Shown here: positions 44,691-56,025 of the stretch, in pieces
Position numbering within the stretch: position 1 is the stretch's first letter
Layout: each line of letters begins with the position of its first letter
DNA from: Rhabdophis nuchalis
Taxonomy: Eukaryota; Chordata; Lepidosauria; Squamata; Natricidae
Assembly (NCBI GenBank): GCA_039707465.1
Contig: CM077651.1
Span: 18,917,519 to 18,981,518, forward strand
Length of the DNA stretch: 64,000 nt
Direction of reading: 5' to 3'
The notes under the pieces: model-generated
Seen by the model: only the letters and a program-made list of their open reading frames with translations
Told to the model about the DNA's origin: nothing
Databases searched by the model: none
Made by a program: the position numbers and the translations under genes

Positions 44691-44737
44691 GGTTAAGCTG
44701 AAAAATTGCTATCCTCCACCCCTTGGGAATCAAGGGG

Positions 44738-44796
44738 ATTTATTTATTTAAATTTATATCCCGCCCTTCTCCACCGAGGACCCAGGGCGGGATGAA
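44738..44796 (-). mobile_element. very short L2 LINE tip, tail-A type
   Basis: Minus strand 'ccgccctgggtcctcggtgg' then 'agaagggcgggatataaatt' and AAATAAAT. Flanked by GGGAT on both sides, consistent with a short target duplication. Confidence 0.7.
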
Positions 44797-46398
44797 ACGT
44801 TCAGCAATAAAACATTTTGCTTCCACGTTGGCCATGGATTTGGATGGTGAATTTCAGCAGCTTTAAACCAACAGGTTTCTTTTGACTCACTGAATATATC
44901 GCATGAGACAGAAACTAAAAGAATAGAAATAAATTTATATTGGGTGTTTATTCCTGGATTTTAGCTTATTTCTTTCTTATGGCACAATATTTTTAGCTCC
45001 CAGATCTGTTATCAAAGGCAGGAAAGAAAAGAAGATGTGGTCCTATGTTCAGAATCCTAGTGTATATTTATATAATACAGAGCAGTTATAAGGGGGAGAA
45101 ACCATAAATCAGATAATTTTAACATACATTAACAGAAACTGAGAACAGAGGAACAGCATTAAAATTATCAAAGGGATTTTGTGAGAGATCTCAGCCTTCT
45201 TCAATCACTATAATTGCATGGAAGCTCTACACAGGAAGAAAAGAAGATTTCAGTATTTTTTTTATCATGGCACAGTCTCCAAAAAGAAAACTATATAATG
45301 ACTCTTGTCCTCTATATCAGGGTACTTATACTGCTACAAACTGACTGCTGTTTTTAACATATACAATGAGTTATGCTGCAAAACACAGCATTTCATTTTA
45401 ATTTCCCAGTGCTATCCCAATAATTCATTCTAATGTTAAAGGGTGACATAATGTTTGGAAAAATAAATGTATAAACCAAATGAGTCTTCAGGAAATGGAA
45501 TATGATTTCATTCCTTAAGGAACTAATAATGGTGTCTTATTACTTTTAAATGAGATGCACATTTTGTTTAATTTGAAGCATGGTCATTGGTGTTTTCTGA
45601 ATTTTTAACATACGTTTTAAGTACCACAAAAGGAAGAAACAGTTTCCATCCAGAACAATGCCTTGCCATTACCTTGAAATAATTTATTCATAAATATCCT
45701 CATAATCTTTTGCTGAGATTCTGCTTGGGAAATCTCAAATATCAAAATATGAAAGTGGGGGGGAAGCCAATTTCTGCAATCAGTTACGGAACAAGGAGCC
45801 CATCAACAGCATTGTGGTCAGGTCCGAACATATCAAAGAACAAATTCTCTTTAAAATGCATATACAGTACACTGATCTCTAAGAGTTAAAGACTTTAGAT
45901 ATTAACATATTCTGAATGCATTCTGATTAATGTTATGCAGTTTAAATAATTAGTCCTTTGTTTCATGTTAATTGCATATATCTGTTTATAGTTTTGTACT
46001 AATTATTTTCCCTCATTGCCTTAAAATATATGTTCACTATGTTCTCATATACATACCTGCTCACTTATTATTATGCACAAGATAGGGTGGGTTTTTTATA
46101 CTGATCCATTGGCATCAAACATTTTAAAGGCATCACATTTTAAAATTCTAAGTTATATCTTAAATATCTTTAATTAAAAGATCAGGGAAAAAAGCCATGC
46201 ATGAAGAAAAGATAGATTGTACTTCTTATTTGGATTACCTAATGCAACTATAAATGTAAAAATCTCTCAATAGATTGCCTTTTTCTTCAGTACCAGCATT
46301 TTTATTACTGCTATTCATGTATTAGCTCAAGTTCAAAAAAAACCTAACATTTATTTTCCTCCCAACAGCTGATCTGGAGTGGAAATAATGAGATATCC
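44797..46398. other. no recognisable feature
   Basis: AT-rich DNA; I see no element or coding signal. Confidence 0.4.
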
Positions 46399-46533
46399 CA
46401 GGGGTCTGCAAAATTGGCTCTTTTAAGACTGGTGGACTTCAACTCCCAGAATTCCCCAGCCAGCTATGCTGGCTGGGGAATTCTGGGAGTTGAAGTCCAC
46501 CAGTCTTAAAAGAGCCAACTTTGCAGACCCCTG
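46399..46533. mobile_element. palindromic hAT MITE, nearly perfect hairpin
   Basis: Ends CAGGGGTCTGCAAAATTGG and CCAACTTTGCAGACCCCTG. The core 'gacttcaactcccagaattc' is inverted across 'gccagctatgctggc'. Flanking 8-mers agatatcc/gggtatcc match at 6 of 8. Confidence 0.85.
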
Positions 46534-46606
46534 GGGTATCCCAATTGAGCATGTAATGATGGAGTTCCCAAAACTTTAATCTATGTTAAATCTATATTAA
46601 TCTAAT

Positions 46607-46610
46607 AATA

Positions 46611-46668
<58 letters not shown>

Positions 46669-49600
46669 GTTTAATTTCTTGACCGCTCCTCTCCCCGTAG
46701 GGACTCGGAGCGGTGCACAGGGAAACTAAAACCATAAATATACAATCAAAAACATCTTAAAAACAAATTAAATAATACCTGTGCTAAAATACCCAATCTA
46801 AGCTAAAATTCCCACTATACAACTAAAACCCCATAGAGAGAGACTACCCCAGACCGGCCAAGCAGAAAAAGTATGTTTTTAATTTCAGACGGAAGGAGCG
46901 GAGGTCCGTGGTCGTTCTAATGTCGGGGGGAAGGTCATTCCAGAGGGCAGGGCCCGCCACAGAGAGAGCCCTTCCCCTGGGCGTCGCCCGCTGACAAAAT
47001 CTAGTGGACGGCACCCGGAGAAGTCCCTCTCTGTGGGAGCGAATCGGCCGTGAGGAAGTATGGGGCAGCATCCGATCCCGCAAATAGCTAGGTCCCGAGC
47101 CATGGAGCGCTTTAAAGATGATAATTAGTACCTTGAAGCGCACCCGGAAGACGACAGGCAGCCAGTGCAGCTCGCGCAGGAGAGGTGTTACATGGGTAAA
47201 CCTAGAGGTACCCAGGATTGCCCGCGCGGCTGCGTTCTGGACCATCTGCAGTCTCCGGGTGCACCTCAAGGGAAGCCCCATGTAGAGAGAGTTACAATAG
47301 TCCAGTCGGGATGTCACGAGAGCATGAGTGACTGTGCGAAGGGCGTCCCGATCCAATAGGGGGCGCAACTGGCGAACCAGGCGAACCTGGTAAAACGCCC
47401 TCCTAGCCACGGCTGTCACTTGATCTTCCATGGACAGCCGGGCATCTAGGAGGACACCCAAGTTGCGCGCCCCATCCACAGGGGCAAGATGTTCGCCCCC
47501 TATGGCCAGCGATGGAGTTAGCTGGTTGAATCGGGCAGCCGGAAACCACAGCCACTCGGTCTTGGTCGGGTTGAGTCTGAGTCCGTTACTTCCCATCCAG
47601 ATCCGTACGGCTTCCAGGCACTGGCACATCACCGCTACGGCATCGTTGGGGTGGTTTGGGGTAGATATATACAGCTGCGTATCATCAGCGTAGAGATGAT
47701 ACTCTACCCCAAAACCACGGATGATCTCACCCAGCGGCTTCATATATGTGTTGAACAGGAGAGGCGAGAGGACCGACCCCTGAGGAACCCCACATGTGAG
47801 GGGTCTCGAGGTCGACCTCTGCTCTCCTGCCAACACAAATTGCGATCGGCCAGAGAGGTAGGAGGAGAACCACCGTAAAACGGTGCCTCCCACCCCCAAC
47901 CCCCCCAACCGATGCAATAGGATACCATGGTCGATGGTATCGAAAGCCGCCGAGAGGTCTAATAGGACCAGGATGGAGGAACAACCCCCATCCCTGGCCC
48001 TCCAGAGATCATCAACCAACGCGACCAATACCGCCTCGGTGCTATGCCCGGGCCGAAAGCCGGACTGGCGCGGATCTAGATACTCAACTTCCTCCAGGTG
48101 ACGGGGAAACTGTTGTGCCACCACACTCTCAACAACCTTCGCCAGAAAGGGAAGGTTGGAGACTGGACGATAGTTGTTCAAAAGAGCTGGATCCAAAGAG
48201 GGCTTCTTGAGGAGGGGCCTCACCATAGCCTCTTTTAGGGAGGCAGGCAAGGAACCCTCACCCAAGGATGCGTTGATAACCTCTTGGAGCCAGCCTCGTG
48301 TCACCTCCCAGGATGCCAGTACAAGCCAGGAGGGACACGGGTCCAATAAACATGTGGTGGCTCGCAGTCGCCCACGTAACCTGTCCATATCCTCGGAAGT
48401 AACGGAGTCAAACTCCTCCCCAACAAGATCTGTCTCGTGGCATCCCACTGGGCCATCAATGGGGGCTAGCTCGTTCTGTATCTGAGCGATTTTCTCCTGC
48501 AGAAAAATCACAAATTCCTCTGCTCTACCCTGTAGCGGGGCTTCCCGCACCCTCTGTTGAAGGAGGGAGCGGGTCACCCTAAACAGGGCGGCAGGGCGGT
48601 TTTCTGCGGATGCTATGAGGGTGGCACAATGATGACGTTTGGCCACTCTCAACGCCACAATGTAAGTCCGTAAATGGGCTCTTACCTGTGTTCGGTCAGA
48701 TTCAGAACGGTTAGACCTCCATCTTCTCTCTAGGCATCTCTTGCGGCGTTTCATCACCCTCAGCTCCTCGGTAAACCAGGGAGCCGTGGTGACTCGCCGC
48801 CGCAAGAGAGGCCGCAAGGGCGCGACCCGATCCAAGGCTCCCGCGGTCGCCGTATTCCATGCGACCACAAGGTCCTCGATCGGGGCGCGGGTCGGGGGTA
48901 CAGGAAATGGCCCAAGCGCCGTCTGGAACCCATCCGGGTCCATCAGGCGCCTGGGGCGGAACCAAATTGGAGACCCGGGTTCCGCCTCCCCGCGGAGGGG
49001 GGTGGCGGTTGGAAAGTCGAGCCGGAGAAGTGAGTGGTCTGACCATGACAAGGGCGTGATGACTATGTCCCCTAAACCCAGATCACTCTTCCACTGGCCG
49101 GAGACAAAGATGAGATCCGGTGTATGTCCACCCTCGTGGGTGGGGCCTAAAATTAGTTGGGTCAGGTCCATGGCCGTCATGGAAGCCATGAACTCCCGAG
49201 CTGCCTCGGATGATTCGCCCACCGATGGCAGATTAAAGTCCCCCATGACTAAAAGTCTGGGGGTCTCCACTGCCACCGTAGCGATCACCTCCAGGAGCTC
49301 GGGCAGGGCTGCTGCTACATAGCGGGGAGCCAGGTATATAACCAGCACGCCCAACTGCCTCCCTAGGCCCCACTTCACGCAGAGGGACTCACAACCGGTA
49401 GTCTGTGGCACAGTGGTCTCTCTCGGCTCAAGACTTTCCTTTACAATAACCGCCACCCCACCGCCCCTGCCAAGGGCCCGAGGCTGATGAAAAGCACGGT
49501 AGCCTGGTGGGCACATTTCGACGAGGGGGAGTCCACCCTCGTGGCCCAACCAGGTTTCCGCTATTCCTGCCAGGTCCGGCCCCTCCTCTGACACAAGGTC

Positions 49601-49700
49601 ATGTACAAGGGGGGCTTTGTTGACCACGGACCTGGCATTGCAAAACATCAGCCTCAAGCCCTGGCTCTGTACTTCCCGACCACCTAGCAAGCGGGGGAAG
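46607..49700 (-). mobile_element. L2-clade LINE, near full length
   Basis: Reads on minus from a GC-rich 5' part near 49690 through the endonuclease/RT ORF to the 3' UTR ('gcaccgctccgagtccctac' and 'gggagaggagcggtca') and a (TTA)n tail at 46607-46670. The only copy here with both catalytic domains uninterrupted. GC content drops sharply upstream of about 49690, which may be the 5' truncation point. Confidence 0.85.
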
Positions 49701-49867
49701 TAATATGTTACTTCTATTACAAAATAGATGTAACATGCTTGGCTGAAACTAAGAGACTCCCATCTAGTCAGATTTCCAGGTTCCATTTTATTTACAATTG
49801 TTACTGATTCTGGTGATTTTTTAAAAATATCGCTATATTCTGTTTCACTATTTGTAAAATACACCAT
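46844..49867 (-). CDS. L2 LINE ORF: apurinic-like endonuclease plus reverse transcriptase, 1007 codons
   Basis: Function: nicks target DNA and primes cDNA synthesis on the LINE RNA (target-primed reverse transcription) in the nucleus. Domains: endonuclease about residues 72-285, with NARS near 77, ETWL at 104-107, MGDFN at 208-212 and SDH at 276-278. A linker follows, then RT about 545-770, with [28 protein letters not shown] near 636-647, [12 protein letters not shown] near 693-704 and the catalytic YADD near 726. The C-terminal block [14 protein letters not shown]...LHWLPV...[13 protein letters not shown] ends at 1007. No stop or frameshift interrupts these. The first roughly 60 residues are AT-rich in coding and show no domain; they may be flanking DNA read in frame, so the true start could be later. 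A separate upstream ORF1 was not seen. Confidence 0.85.
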   Translation of the reverse strand: MVYFTNSETEYSDIFKKSPESVTIVNKMEPGNLTRWESLSFSQACYIYFVIEVTYYFPRLLGGREVQSQGLRLMFCNARSVVNKAPLVHDLVSEEGPDLAGIAETWLGHEGGLPLVEMCPPGYRAFHQPRALGRGGGVAVIVKESLEPRETTVPQTTGCESLCVKWGLGRQLGVLVIYLAPRYVAAALPELLEVIATVAVETPRLLVMGDFNLPSVGESSEAAREFMASMTAMDLTQLILGPTHEGGHTPDLIFVSGQWKSDLGLGDIVITPLSWSDHSLLRLDFPTATPLRGEAEPGSPIWFRPRRLMDPDGFQTALGPFPVPPTRAPIEDLVVAWNTATAGALDRVAPLRPLLRRRVTTAPWFTEELRVMKRRKRCLERRWRSNRSESDRTQVRAHLRTYIVALRVAKRHHCATLIASAENRPAALFRVTRSLLQQRVREAPLQGRAEEFVIFLQEKIAQIQNELAPIDGPVGCHETDLVGEEFDSVTSEDMDRLRGRLRATTCLLDPCPSWLVLASWEVTRGWLQEVINASLGEGSLPASLKEAMVRPLLKKPSLDPALLNNYRPVSNLPFLAKVVESVVAQQFPRHLEEVEYLDPRQSGFRPGHSTEAVLVALVDDLWRARDGGCSSILVLLDLSAAFDTIDHGILLHRLGGLGVGGTVLRWFSSYLSGRSQFVLAGEQRSTSRPLTCGVPQGSVLSPLLFNTYMKPLGEIIRGFGVEYHLYADDTQLYISTPNHPNDAVAVMCQCLEAVRIWMGSNGLRLNPTKTEWLWFPAARFNQLTPSLAIGGEHLAPVDGARNLGVLLDARLSMEDQVTAVARRAFYQVRLVRQLRPLLDRDALRTVTHALVTSRLDYCNSLYMGLPLRCTRRLQMVQNAAARAILGTSRFTHVTPLLRELHWLPVVFRVRFKVLIIIFKALHGSGPSYLRDRMLPHTSSRPIRSHREGLLRVPSTRFCQRATPRGRALSVAGPALWNDLPPDIRTTTDLRSFRLKLKTYFFCLAGLG

Positions 49868-50203
49868 ATTTTGATTCCTCCGGTATTATAATTAGTGGGT
49901 TTTTTTATTTGCTCCTCACAGTTTGTATTCTTGTTCTTCATTGTGTTCAAAGCTCACCAGTGATCGTGTTACTCTTTCTAGTAGTTCAATCAATGAGACT
50001 CAGATTTATTTATATTGGTAATTAAAACAAAGGTTGCTGAAACATTCCTATTAAGAATGTAGACAAATAAGATGAATAGAAATAATTGATCTCACTAATG
50101 TTGAAAGATGACTAAGCTCCCATGCCTGATCTGTGCATTGAATCTTGATTAAAACTAGACACTATACCTATATCTATACCTATACCTATACCTATATCTA
50201 TCC
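49868..50203. other. unassigned, ends in (CTATAC)n
   Basis: AT-rich flank; a short hexanucleotide run CTATAC lies at 50165-50200. Confidence 0.45.
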
Positions 50204-50424
50204 AGTGGTGAGATTCAGCTGGTTCGCACTGGTTCAGCAGAACCAATTCAAACTTTTTTGTTGAGTTCTGTGAACCAGTTTTGAAATGACCACACTAGCA
50301 TGCATTCATGGGCCTCCAATCCCTTGCTCTCTGCAGTCTGGCTTTGCAGCAAGCAAGGGGGTTGGGGGCATGTGAATGCACGCTCGTGTGGCATCTCAGA
50401 AAAGTCGGTTCCCCCCACCGCTAT
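50204..50424 (+). mobile_element. hAT MITE (GGTGG family), diverged
   Basis: Begins CAGTGGTGAGATTCAGCTGG with 'ttcgcactggttcagcagaa', and ends 'ccccccaccgcta'. Duplication unclear. Confidence 0.6.
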
Positions 50425-51511
50425 AATAGGAATATTGGAATCCTTTTAACCCTATATTTATCTAATGACGAGTTTCAATTTGATAACACTAATCATGTCC
50501 CTGAGACTTCAAATAGAGAATTTTGAGCATCTAACATTACAAATTTGAAATGTTTTGTACATTCCTAATTATTATCAATGGGAGAAATATTGATACTTAT
50601 CATAACTATAGACAAAGCTTTAGCCAAAGCAAATTCACAATCTTTCCCATATAAAAATTATACCAACAATCCTCATATCCAGATATAAGGCCATTGCATG
50701 AATCTGAAAAGTTCTACAGTGTACTTTGGGAGATGTATTAATCTAACTCCTCTCTCCCTGTTTTGTTTTTCCTTTTGTTTAACTTGTAACAATGTTTTAA
50801 TGATGCATGTGTTAGATTTTATAGTTACTGTGTGTTGCTGTTGAAAATTCCCTGGTTGCAAACTGCTGTTATAATTAACATATCGTTTGAAGCAGATTTA
50901 AAAATGTTGCAGTGAACCATTATATTTTTGCTACTTACCTTCCTTGCTAAATATTTTCCTGATACATTTGCTGACTGACTTTAGTTGTTTCCATTCTACA
51001 TCGGCATAGTCATCATATTTTATTTATTTTGTATCTACTGATGGCCCTTAATGGATTCTGCCATGTACTGTTTTCTCCCTTTTACTTTAATACTTTAAAT
51101 TGTCTTTATTTCTTCCAACATGTTATGGTTTAATCAGTATGATGTATTTCATTACTGGCGCCAGCAGGAGTTGGCTATTAAATTATCCATTACAGAAAAC
51201 AAATAAAACAAGATTTGTCAAACTTATATGAAAATGCAGAGCAGAAATATTAACAATCACATAAATACTAATTAAAAACTAGTCTAGATGGCCAAAATGT
51301 TAAATATAAAGAATAAAATTTTTGATATTTAAAACTGTGTTTATACAGAAATAAGTAGATCGCTGTATTAATAGGTGGCATTTCAGAGATCCTCGCTACT
51401 ATTGTTTTGATTAAGTCACAGTGATGAGAAGGAAGGAGAATTTAGGTATAAAACAGGAGATATAGGAAGCAAACACATGATCAGCCATAATGAGCCTAGA
51501 TGCCTATATAC
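50425..51511. other. no recognisable feature
   Basis: AT-rich; nothing nameable. Confidence 0.4.
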
Positions 51512-51923
51512 CCATGATGGCGAACCTATGGCAGGCGTACCACGGGTAGCATGCGAAGCCATATTGGTGGGCACACGAGGTCGTTGCATATGTGCGTGCC
51601 AGTCAGCTGATTTGTTGGGCCTTCTGGACCCATCAGAAGTTGAAAATAGGTTGTTTTTGGCCTCTGATGGGCCTCTGGGTGTGTGGGGAAGGCCTTTTTC
51701 ACCCTCCCCAGGCTCCTAGAAAGGGTCTGGAGTCTGGGGAGGGCAAAAAAGAGGTCCACTGTGCCATTGCATGCCAAAAGCAGGGTGAGAGCAGGGGGGT
51801 GTCACACGTACATGCACGAGGTAGGGCGCATAGAATTATGGGTGTGGGCACATGCGTGCATGACCCCCCCCCCATACTTCCCACGCTTTTGGCACACAAT
51901 TGCAAAAAGGTTATCCATCACTG
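51512..51923 (+). mobile_element. hAT MITE (CAGTGATGG family) with 8-bp duplication
   Basis: Ends CCATGATGGCGAACCTATGG and GGTTATCCATCACTG; perfect duplication CTATATAC (51504-51511, 51924-51931). Interior has 'ggcatgccaaaa' and GTGTG-rich alternating sequence. Confidence 0.85.
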
Positions 51924-51980
51924 CTATATACTAATGCTTAGAGTTTGGATCTCAAACAGGGAAAACTTGAAATCGTACTG

Positions 51981-52348
51981 CAGGCAGTCCTCACTTACAA
52001 TCATTCATTTATTGACTGTTTGAATTTACAACAACATTGACAAAAGTGGCTTATGACCATTTTTCACATTTACAACCGTTGGAAATCCCCATGGTCATAT
52101 GATCAAAACCTGGATGCTTGGCAACTGGTTCATATTTCTGATAGTTGCCAATGTCCCAAGGTCACGTGATTGCCTTCTGTGACCTTGTGACAAGCAAAGT
52201 CAATGGAGAAGCCAGATTTACTTAACAACCATGTTACTAATTTAACAACTGCAGGCCAGAAAGGTCATAAAATGGGGCAAAAATAACTTACCTTGCTTAG
52301 CAACATAAATTTTAGGCCTAATTGTGGTTCTAAGCCAAGGGTTACCTG
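51981..52348. mobile_element. TIR MITE (CAGGYAGTCCTC family)
   Basis: Ends CAGGCAGTCCTCACTTACAA and 'ccaagggttacctg'. The interior is a long imperfect palindrome with 'ttatgaccatttttcacatt' and 'ggtcacgtgattgccttctg' and their counterparts. I recognise it as a widespread squamate MITE. No clear target duplication. Confidence 0.65.
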
Positions 52349-52831
52349 TAGATGAAGGCAGGCACAATATTATTGCTTTACTGAAATAGGTTGGCATGGA
52401 ACCATGGTTGGAACATACTACTAGAAGGATATAAATTGTTCAAAAGAAACAAAGCCAACTCAAACAGAGGGAAGTGCTTTATATGTTAAAAATTACTATA
52501 CCTCTACAGAAGTATACAGTAATAGGCATGAAAGACTACATGAAAGTATTTGGGTGAATATTAAAAAAATGAATTGCTATAGGTAGAGTATGTACTATAG
52601 ACCAACAAACAAACTGGAGGAAATAAACTAGTTACTAGTTTATTAATTAACTGAGATTGACGGGAAATACAGCACTGTACTAATGGTGGATTTTAACTAC
52701 TCTGACATCAGTTGTCAAATAAATTCTGCAGTGAGTAGAAGATCAAACCATTTTCTGATGTACCTAGCTGACAACTTGTCATCCAAAAGATGGAGGTAGA
52801 TACTAGAGGAGCAGCTATAGTGGACTTAATC

Positions 52832-53003
52832 CAGAGGTGGTATTCTCCCGGTTTGGACTGACTCGTCTGAACCAGTAGCAGAAGTCATGGGTGGCCCGCC
52901 CACCTGCCCTGGCTCTCTGGCATGCCATTTAGGCCCCTTTTTTGCTAAAAGCATGCACTCACATTTACAAACCGGTAGGGTATGTAAGTGAATACCACCC
53001 CTG
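52832..53003 (+). mobile_element. hAT MITE (GGTGG...CCACC family) in the CR1
   Basis: Ends CAGAGGTGGTATTC and GAATACCACCCCTG; flanking 8-mers acttaatc/acataatc agree at 7 of 8. Confidence 0.8.
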
Positions 53004-53221
53004 ACATAATCCCAACTAATAGAGATGAAATGGCCGAGTGAGTGGAAGTTACAGGTTTTCAGGTAACTTGGTTGGGGGAGAGATCATGTCATATTAGAAT
53101 TCAATAAAATGCAGGAACAGGAAATACAATAAAGTCAAATTAGTATCTTAGACTTTAAGGAGCTGACTTCAATAAACTAAGAGAGAGATTAGGAAAGATG
53201 TCATGGATGAAAATCCTAGAA

Positions 53222-53862
53222 CTACGATGGTGAGCCTATAGCACACGTGCCAAAGGTGGCTCATGGAGCCATTTATCAGGGCACATGAGGCATTGCCCTA
53301 TCAGGTGGCTAGCATGCATGCACGTGCTGGCCAGCTGATTTCAGCCTTTTGAGGCTATTTTTCGCACTCTGAAGGCTTAGCCTCTGTTGGGCAAAAGACA
53401 ACCCTATGAACAAACTGGAAGTGACTTCCGGTTTGCTCATAGGATCTTTTTTGCACTTCAGAACCTTCAGGGAGTCCTCCTAAAGGCTCCAGAGGGCTAA
53501 AACCAGCCCTATGAGCAAACCAGAAGTCAGTTCCCGAACTTCCAGTTTGCCCATGGGCCAGTTTTACGCACTCTGGAGGCTTCAGGGAAGCTTTACGCAC
53601 TCCGGAAGCTTCAGGAGAGGTTGTGCTCTGGGTGCTGGGAGGGGTCAAAAACAGCCCGTTGTTTGCTCATTTTTGGCCTCCGCAGCCCCCAGGAGCACTT
53701 TGCAAGCCTCCCAAACCCTCTGCATGTCCATTTTTGCAAAGGGGACAGGGTTTCGGTAGGCCAAAAATGCTGTATTCAGTGTATAAGATGCACCCAGATT
53801 TTCATCTTCTTTTTTTTGGGGGGGGGGGGAAGGTGCATCTTACACTCCAAAAAATACAGTAT
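53222..53862. mobile_element. fused hAT-type and mariner-type MITE fragments in the CR1
   Basis: 53222-53600 starts 'ctacgatggtgagcctatag' (CAGTGATGG family) without a matching right end. It runs into 'caggagcactttgcaagcct' and 'gtataagatgcacccagatt', ending 'ctccaaaaaatacagta' (the CCATATTTTTC MITE family right part). Confidence 0.55.
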
Positions 53863-54564
53863 CTACTTTAGGGGGTCAAATCACCAGAACCTGAGGATTT
53901 ACATCCCAGAGTACAGAACAGGTTACAGATACAGTATGATCTTGGAATCATTGAACAGAATCTTTCAGAGCTCCTGGAGCATGGAGGAAGTGCCAGAGAA
54001 CTAGAAAAGAGCTGATGTGGTCCCATCTTCAAGAAGGCAGGGAAAATGGATCTAGGAAACTATAGCTTAATCTGACATCAATTCTTGGAAAATCCTGGAA
54101 AAGACAGATCAAGCAACAGATCTGTGAGCACCAGGCATAAATAAGTTTGTTAAAATCATGCCAGAGAACTTTATGGCCTTCCTTGATGAAGTGACTTAAT
54201 TAGTGGATCATGGATATGTTGTGAACATAGTATACTTGGACTTCAGTAAAGCATTTGACAATGTAGACCACAGCCTTCTTGGCAAGATAGAAAAATGTGG
54301 GATAGACAGCATCCTCACCAGATGGATTCTCAATTACTTAACTGGAAAATGTTTACATGTTTTTATTTTCCAAAGCAAGGCATCAAATAAAGCCTCCTGA
54401 ATTATAGATAGACTTCATCCAGTTGTATATAAACTTTTGATAGTTGTAAAATAATGGTTATTCCAGATTATTCAAGATCTTTCTTAGATGTCACAAATTC
54501 CCTGTATTAATAGTTATGTAGAATTGCATTTGTATGTGAGTGGAATCAAATATTTTAACTGTAA

Positions 54565-54725
54565 ATTTCTTATCTTAGTCGTACTTTATACATTTCTGAA
54601 ATTATTTGTCCTATGAACTCTACAGATTCCTTGATTAAATTATATAAAAGAGACATTTTCAAAATTCTTTCTAGTTAGTCATCTTCTAGCTTCCTTGGAG
54701 CAACTGTAAGTAAATTCTAGGTATA
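54565..54725. repeat. segment homologous to 28295-28470
   Basis: 'atcttagtcgtactttatac', 'cctatgaactctacagattc', 'agcttccttggagcaactgt' and 'ttctaggt' are in the same order. This copy lacks the hAT MITE found at 28471. Confidence 0.6.
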
Positions 54726-55204
54726 GAAAGCATTTACTACACACAAAATATGTTCAGGTTAATTTAATAGCAAGTATGGGTTCCATAATCATTACGTTCA
54801 TTAATATAAACATTATATCTTGCTCTCCTAATTAGATATGTAGTAACAACCTTTGACAATAGAAACCACCTGCAACAGAAATATGTAGACTTTGTTTATA
54901 TGCCAGAAATTGTTTTTATTAATATGTAAAATATTAGGCAAAGCTTCTCATACTTACAGAAGACAGATTAGGGGGTTTGCAAAGGGCTATGCTAAATAAA
55001 TAAGATTGCCTGATAATCTTTGCTATATTCAGCTAAATGGAACATTTCAAACCCTAACTCTGGAAATTATAATAACAGAGGATGAAGCAATTTATTTTAG
55101 AGGAAAATATTAGTGAACCATTTATAGAAAACCCCCTAGAAAAGTCTCAGGTGCTCTACTTCAATTGCTTATAAAAAGGCTTCTTGAAAAAGCCTAAGAA
55201 TATT
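54726..55204. other. no recognisable feature
   Basis: AT-rich; nothing nameable. Confidence 0.4.
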
Positions 55205-55206
55205 TA

Positions 55207-55797
55207 CCATATTTTTCAGAGTATAAGACGCATCTTTTTTCCCTCAAAAAAGAGGCTGAAAATCTGGGTGTGTCTTATATACTGAATACAGCATTTTTGC
55301 CTCCTGAAACCACGCCCCCTTCACCAAAATGGACATGCATTTTGGCCGCTGCTTCCTGCCCGCGCTGCTGCCCTGGGCGCAGGCCACCTCTGAGCGCGTG
55401 CAGAGCGGCCGCCACCTCCCAGCCCCCGCCGCCTCTCCAGACAAAAAGCGGGACATTTTTAAGAGGTGGCGGGGCATGGGACTAATTCTTGAAAAGCGTG
55501 ATTGTCCCGTCAAAAGCGGGACGCCTGGTCACGTTATTATAGAGTGCTCCTGGGGGCTGGGGAAGGCAGAAATGAGTAAAAACAGGCCATTTTTGCTCAT
55601 TTATGCCCCCCCAACCTCCAAGAGCACTCTACAAGCCCCCTAAAGACTATTCATGCCTTTAAAAAAAATGGGCCTGGTTTTATGAAAAACGGGCAGTTTT
55701 TGTGAGCTGCAGAGTACAAAAACTTTTTTTTAATTTGCCTCTTCAAAATCTTGGTGTGTCTTATACTCCAGTGTGTCTTATACTCCAAAAAATATGG
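55207..55797 (+). mobile_element. mariner-type MITE with TA duplication and nested TTAA-type fragment
   Basis: Ends CCATATTTTTCAGAGTATAAG and CTCCAAAAAATATGG, each next to TA (55205-55206, 55798-55799). About 55335-55540 is GC-rich and ends with 'aaaagcgggacgcctggtca' + CG + TTAT, the right end of the element type at 792-1965. Its cargo differs from the AK2-like cargo. Confidence 0.7.
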
Positions 55798-55812
55798 TAA
55801 TCTGATAAAAAC

Positions 55813-56025
55813 CAGAGGTGGTATTCTGCCACTTCAGACTGGTTCTCCCAGACTGGTAGTGGAAATTGCGAGTGACCACCCACCTGCCTCGGCTCTATAG
55901 CATCTCATTTAAGCACATTTTCAAGCCAAAGTGCACGGACAGGACATATACGAGTGAAGAGAGAGCGTGCACACACACTCTCACATTTGCAAACCAGTAG
56001 GGAAGGTAAGTGAATACCACACCTG
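55813..56025 (+). mobile_element. hAT MITE (GGTGG...CCACC family)
   Basis: Ends CAGAGGTGGTATTCTGCCAC and GTGAATACCACACCTG. The 8-bp duplication is not visible. Confidence 0.7.

Larger units (their letters stand above)
52440..54420 (+). mobile_element. CR1 LINE remnant, endonuclease to RT, split by DNA elements
   Basis: Ordered pieces: 52440-52823 (EN, with VDFNYSDIS-like and SRRSNHFLMYLADNL), 53004-53220 (EN end, GRDHVILEFN-like and ILDFKELTSIN) and 53866-54420 (RT, IVYLDFSKAFDNVDHSLLG and GIDSILTRWILNYLTG at 54203-54370). Stops and frameshifts mark it as dead. The DFSKAFD box is CR1-type, distinct from the DLSAAFD of the L2 copies. Confidence 0.75.

Noticed and set aside
46885..49046. Additional frames overlapping the L2 ORF on both strands
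   Set aside because: Shadows of the GC-rich LINE coding sequence.
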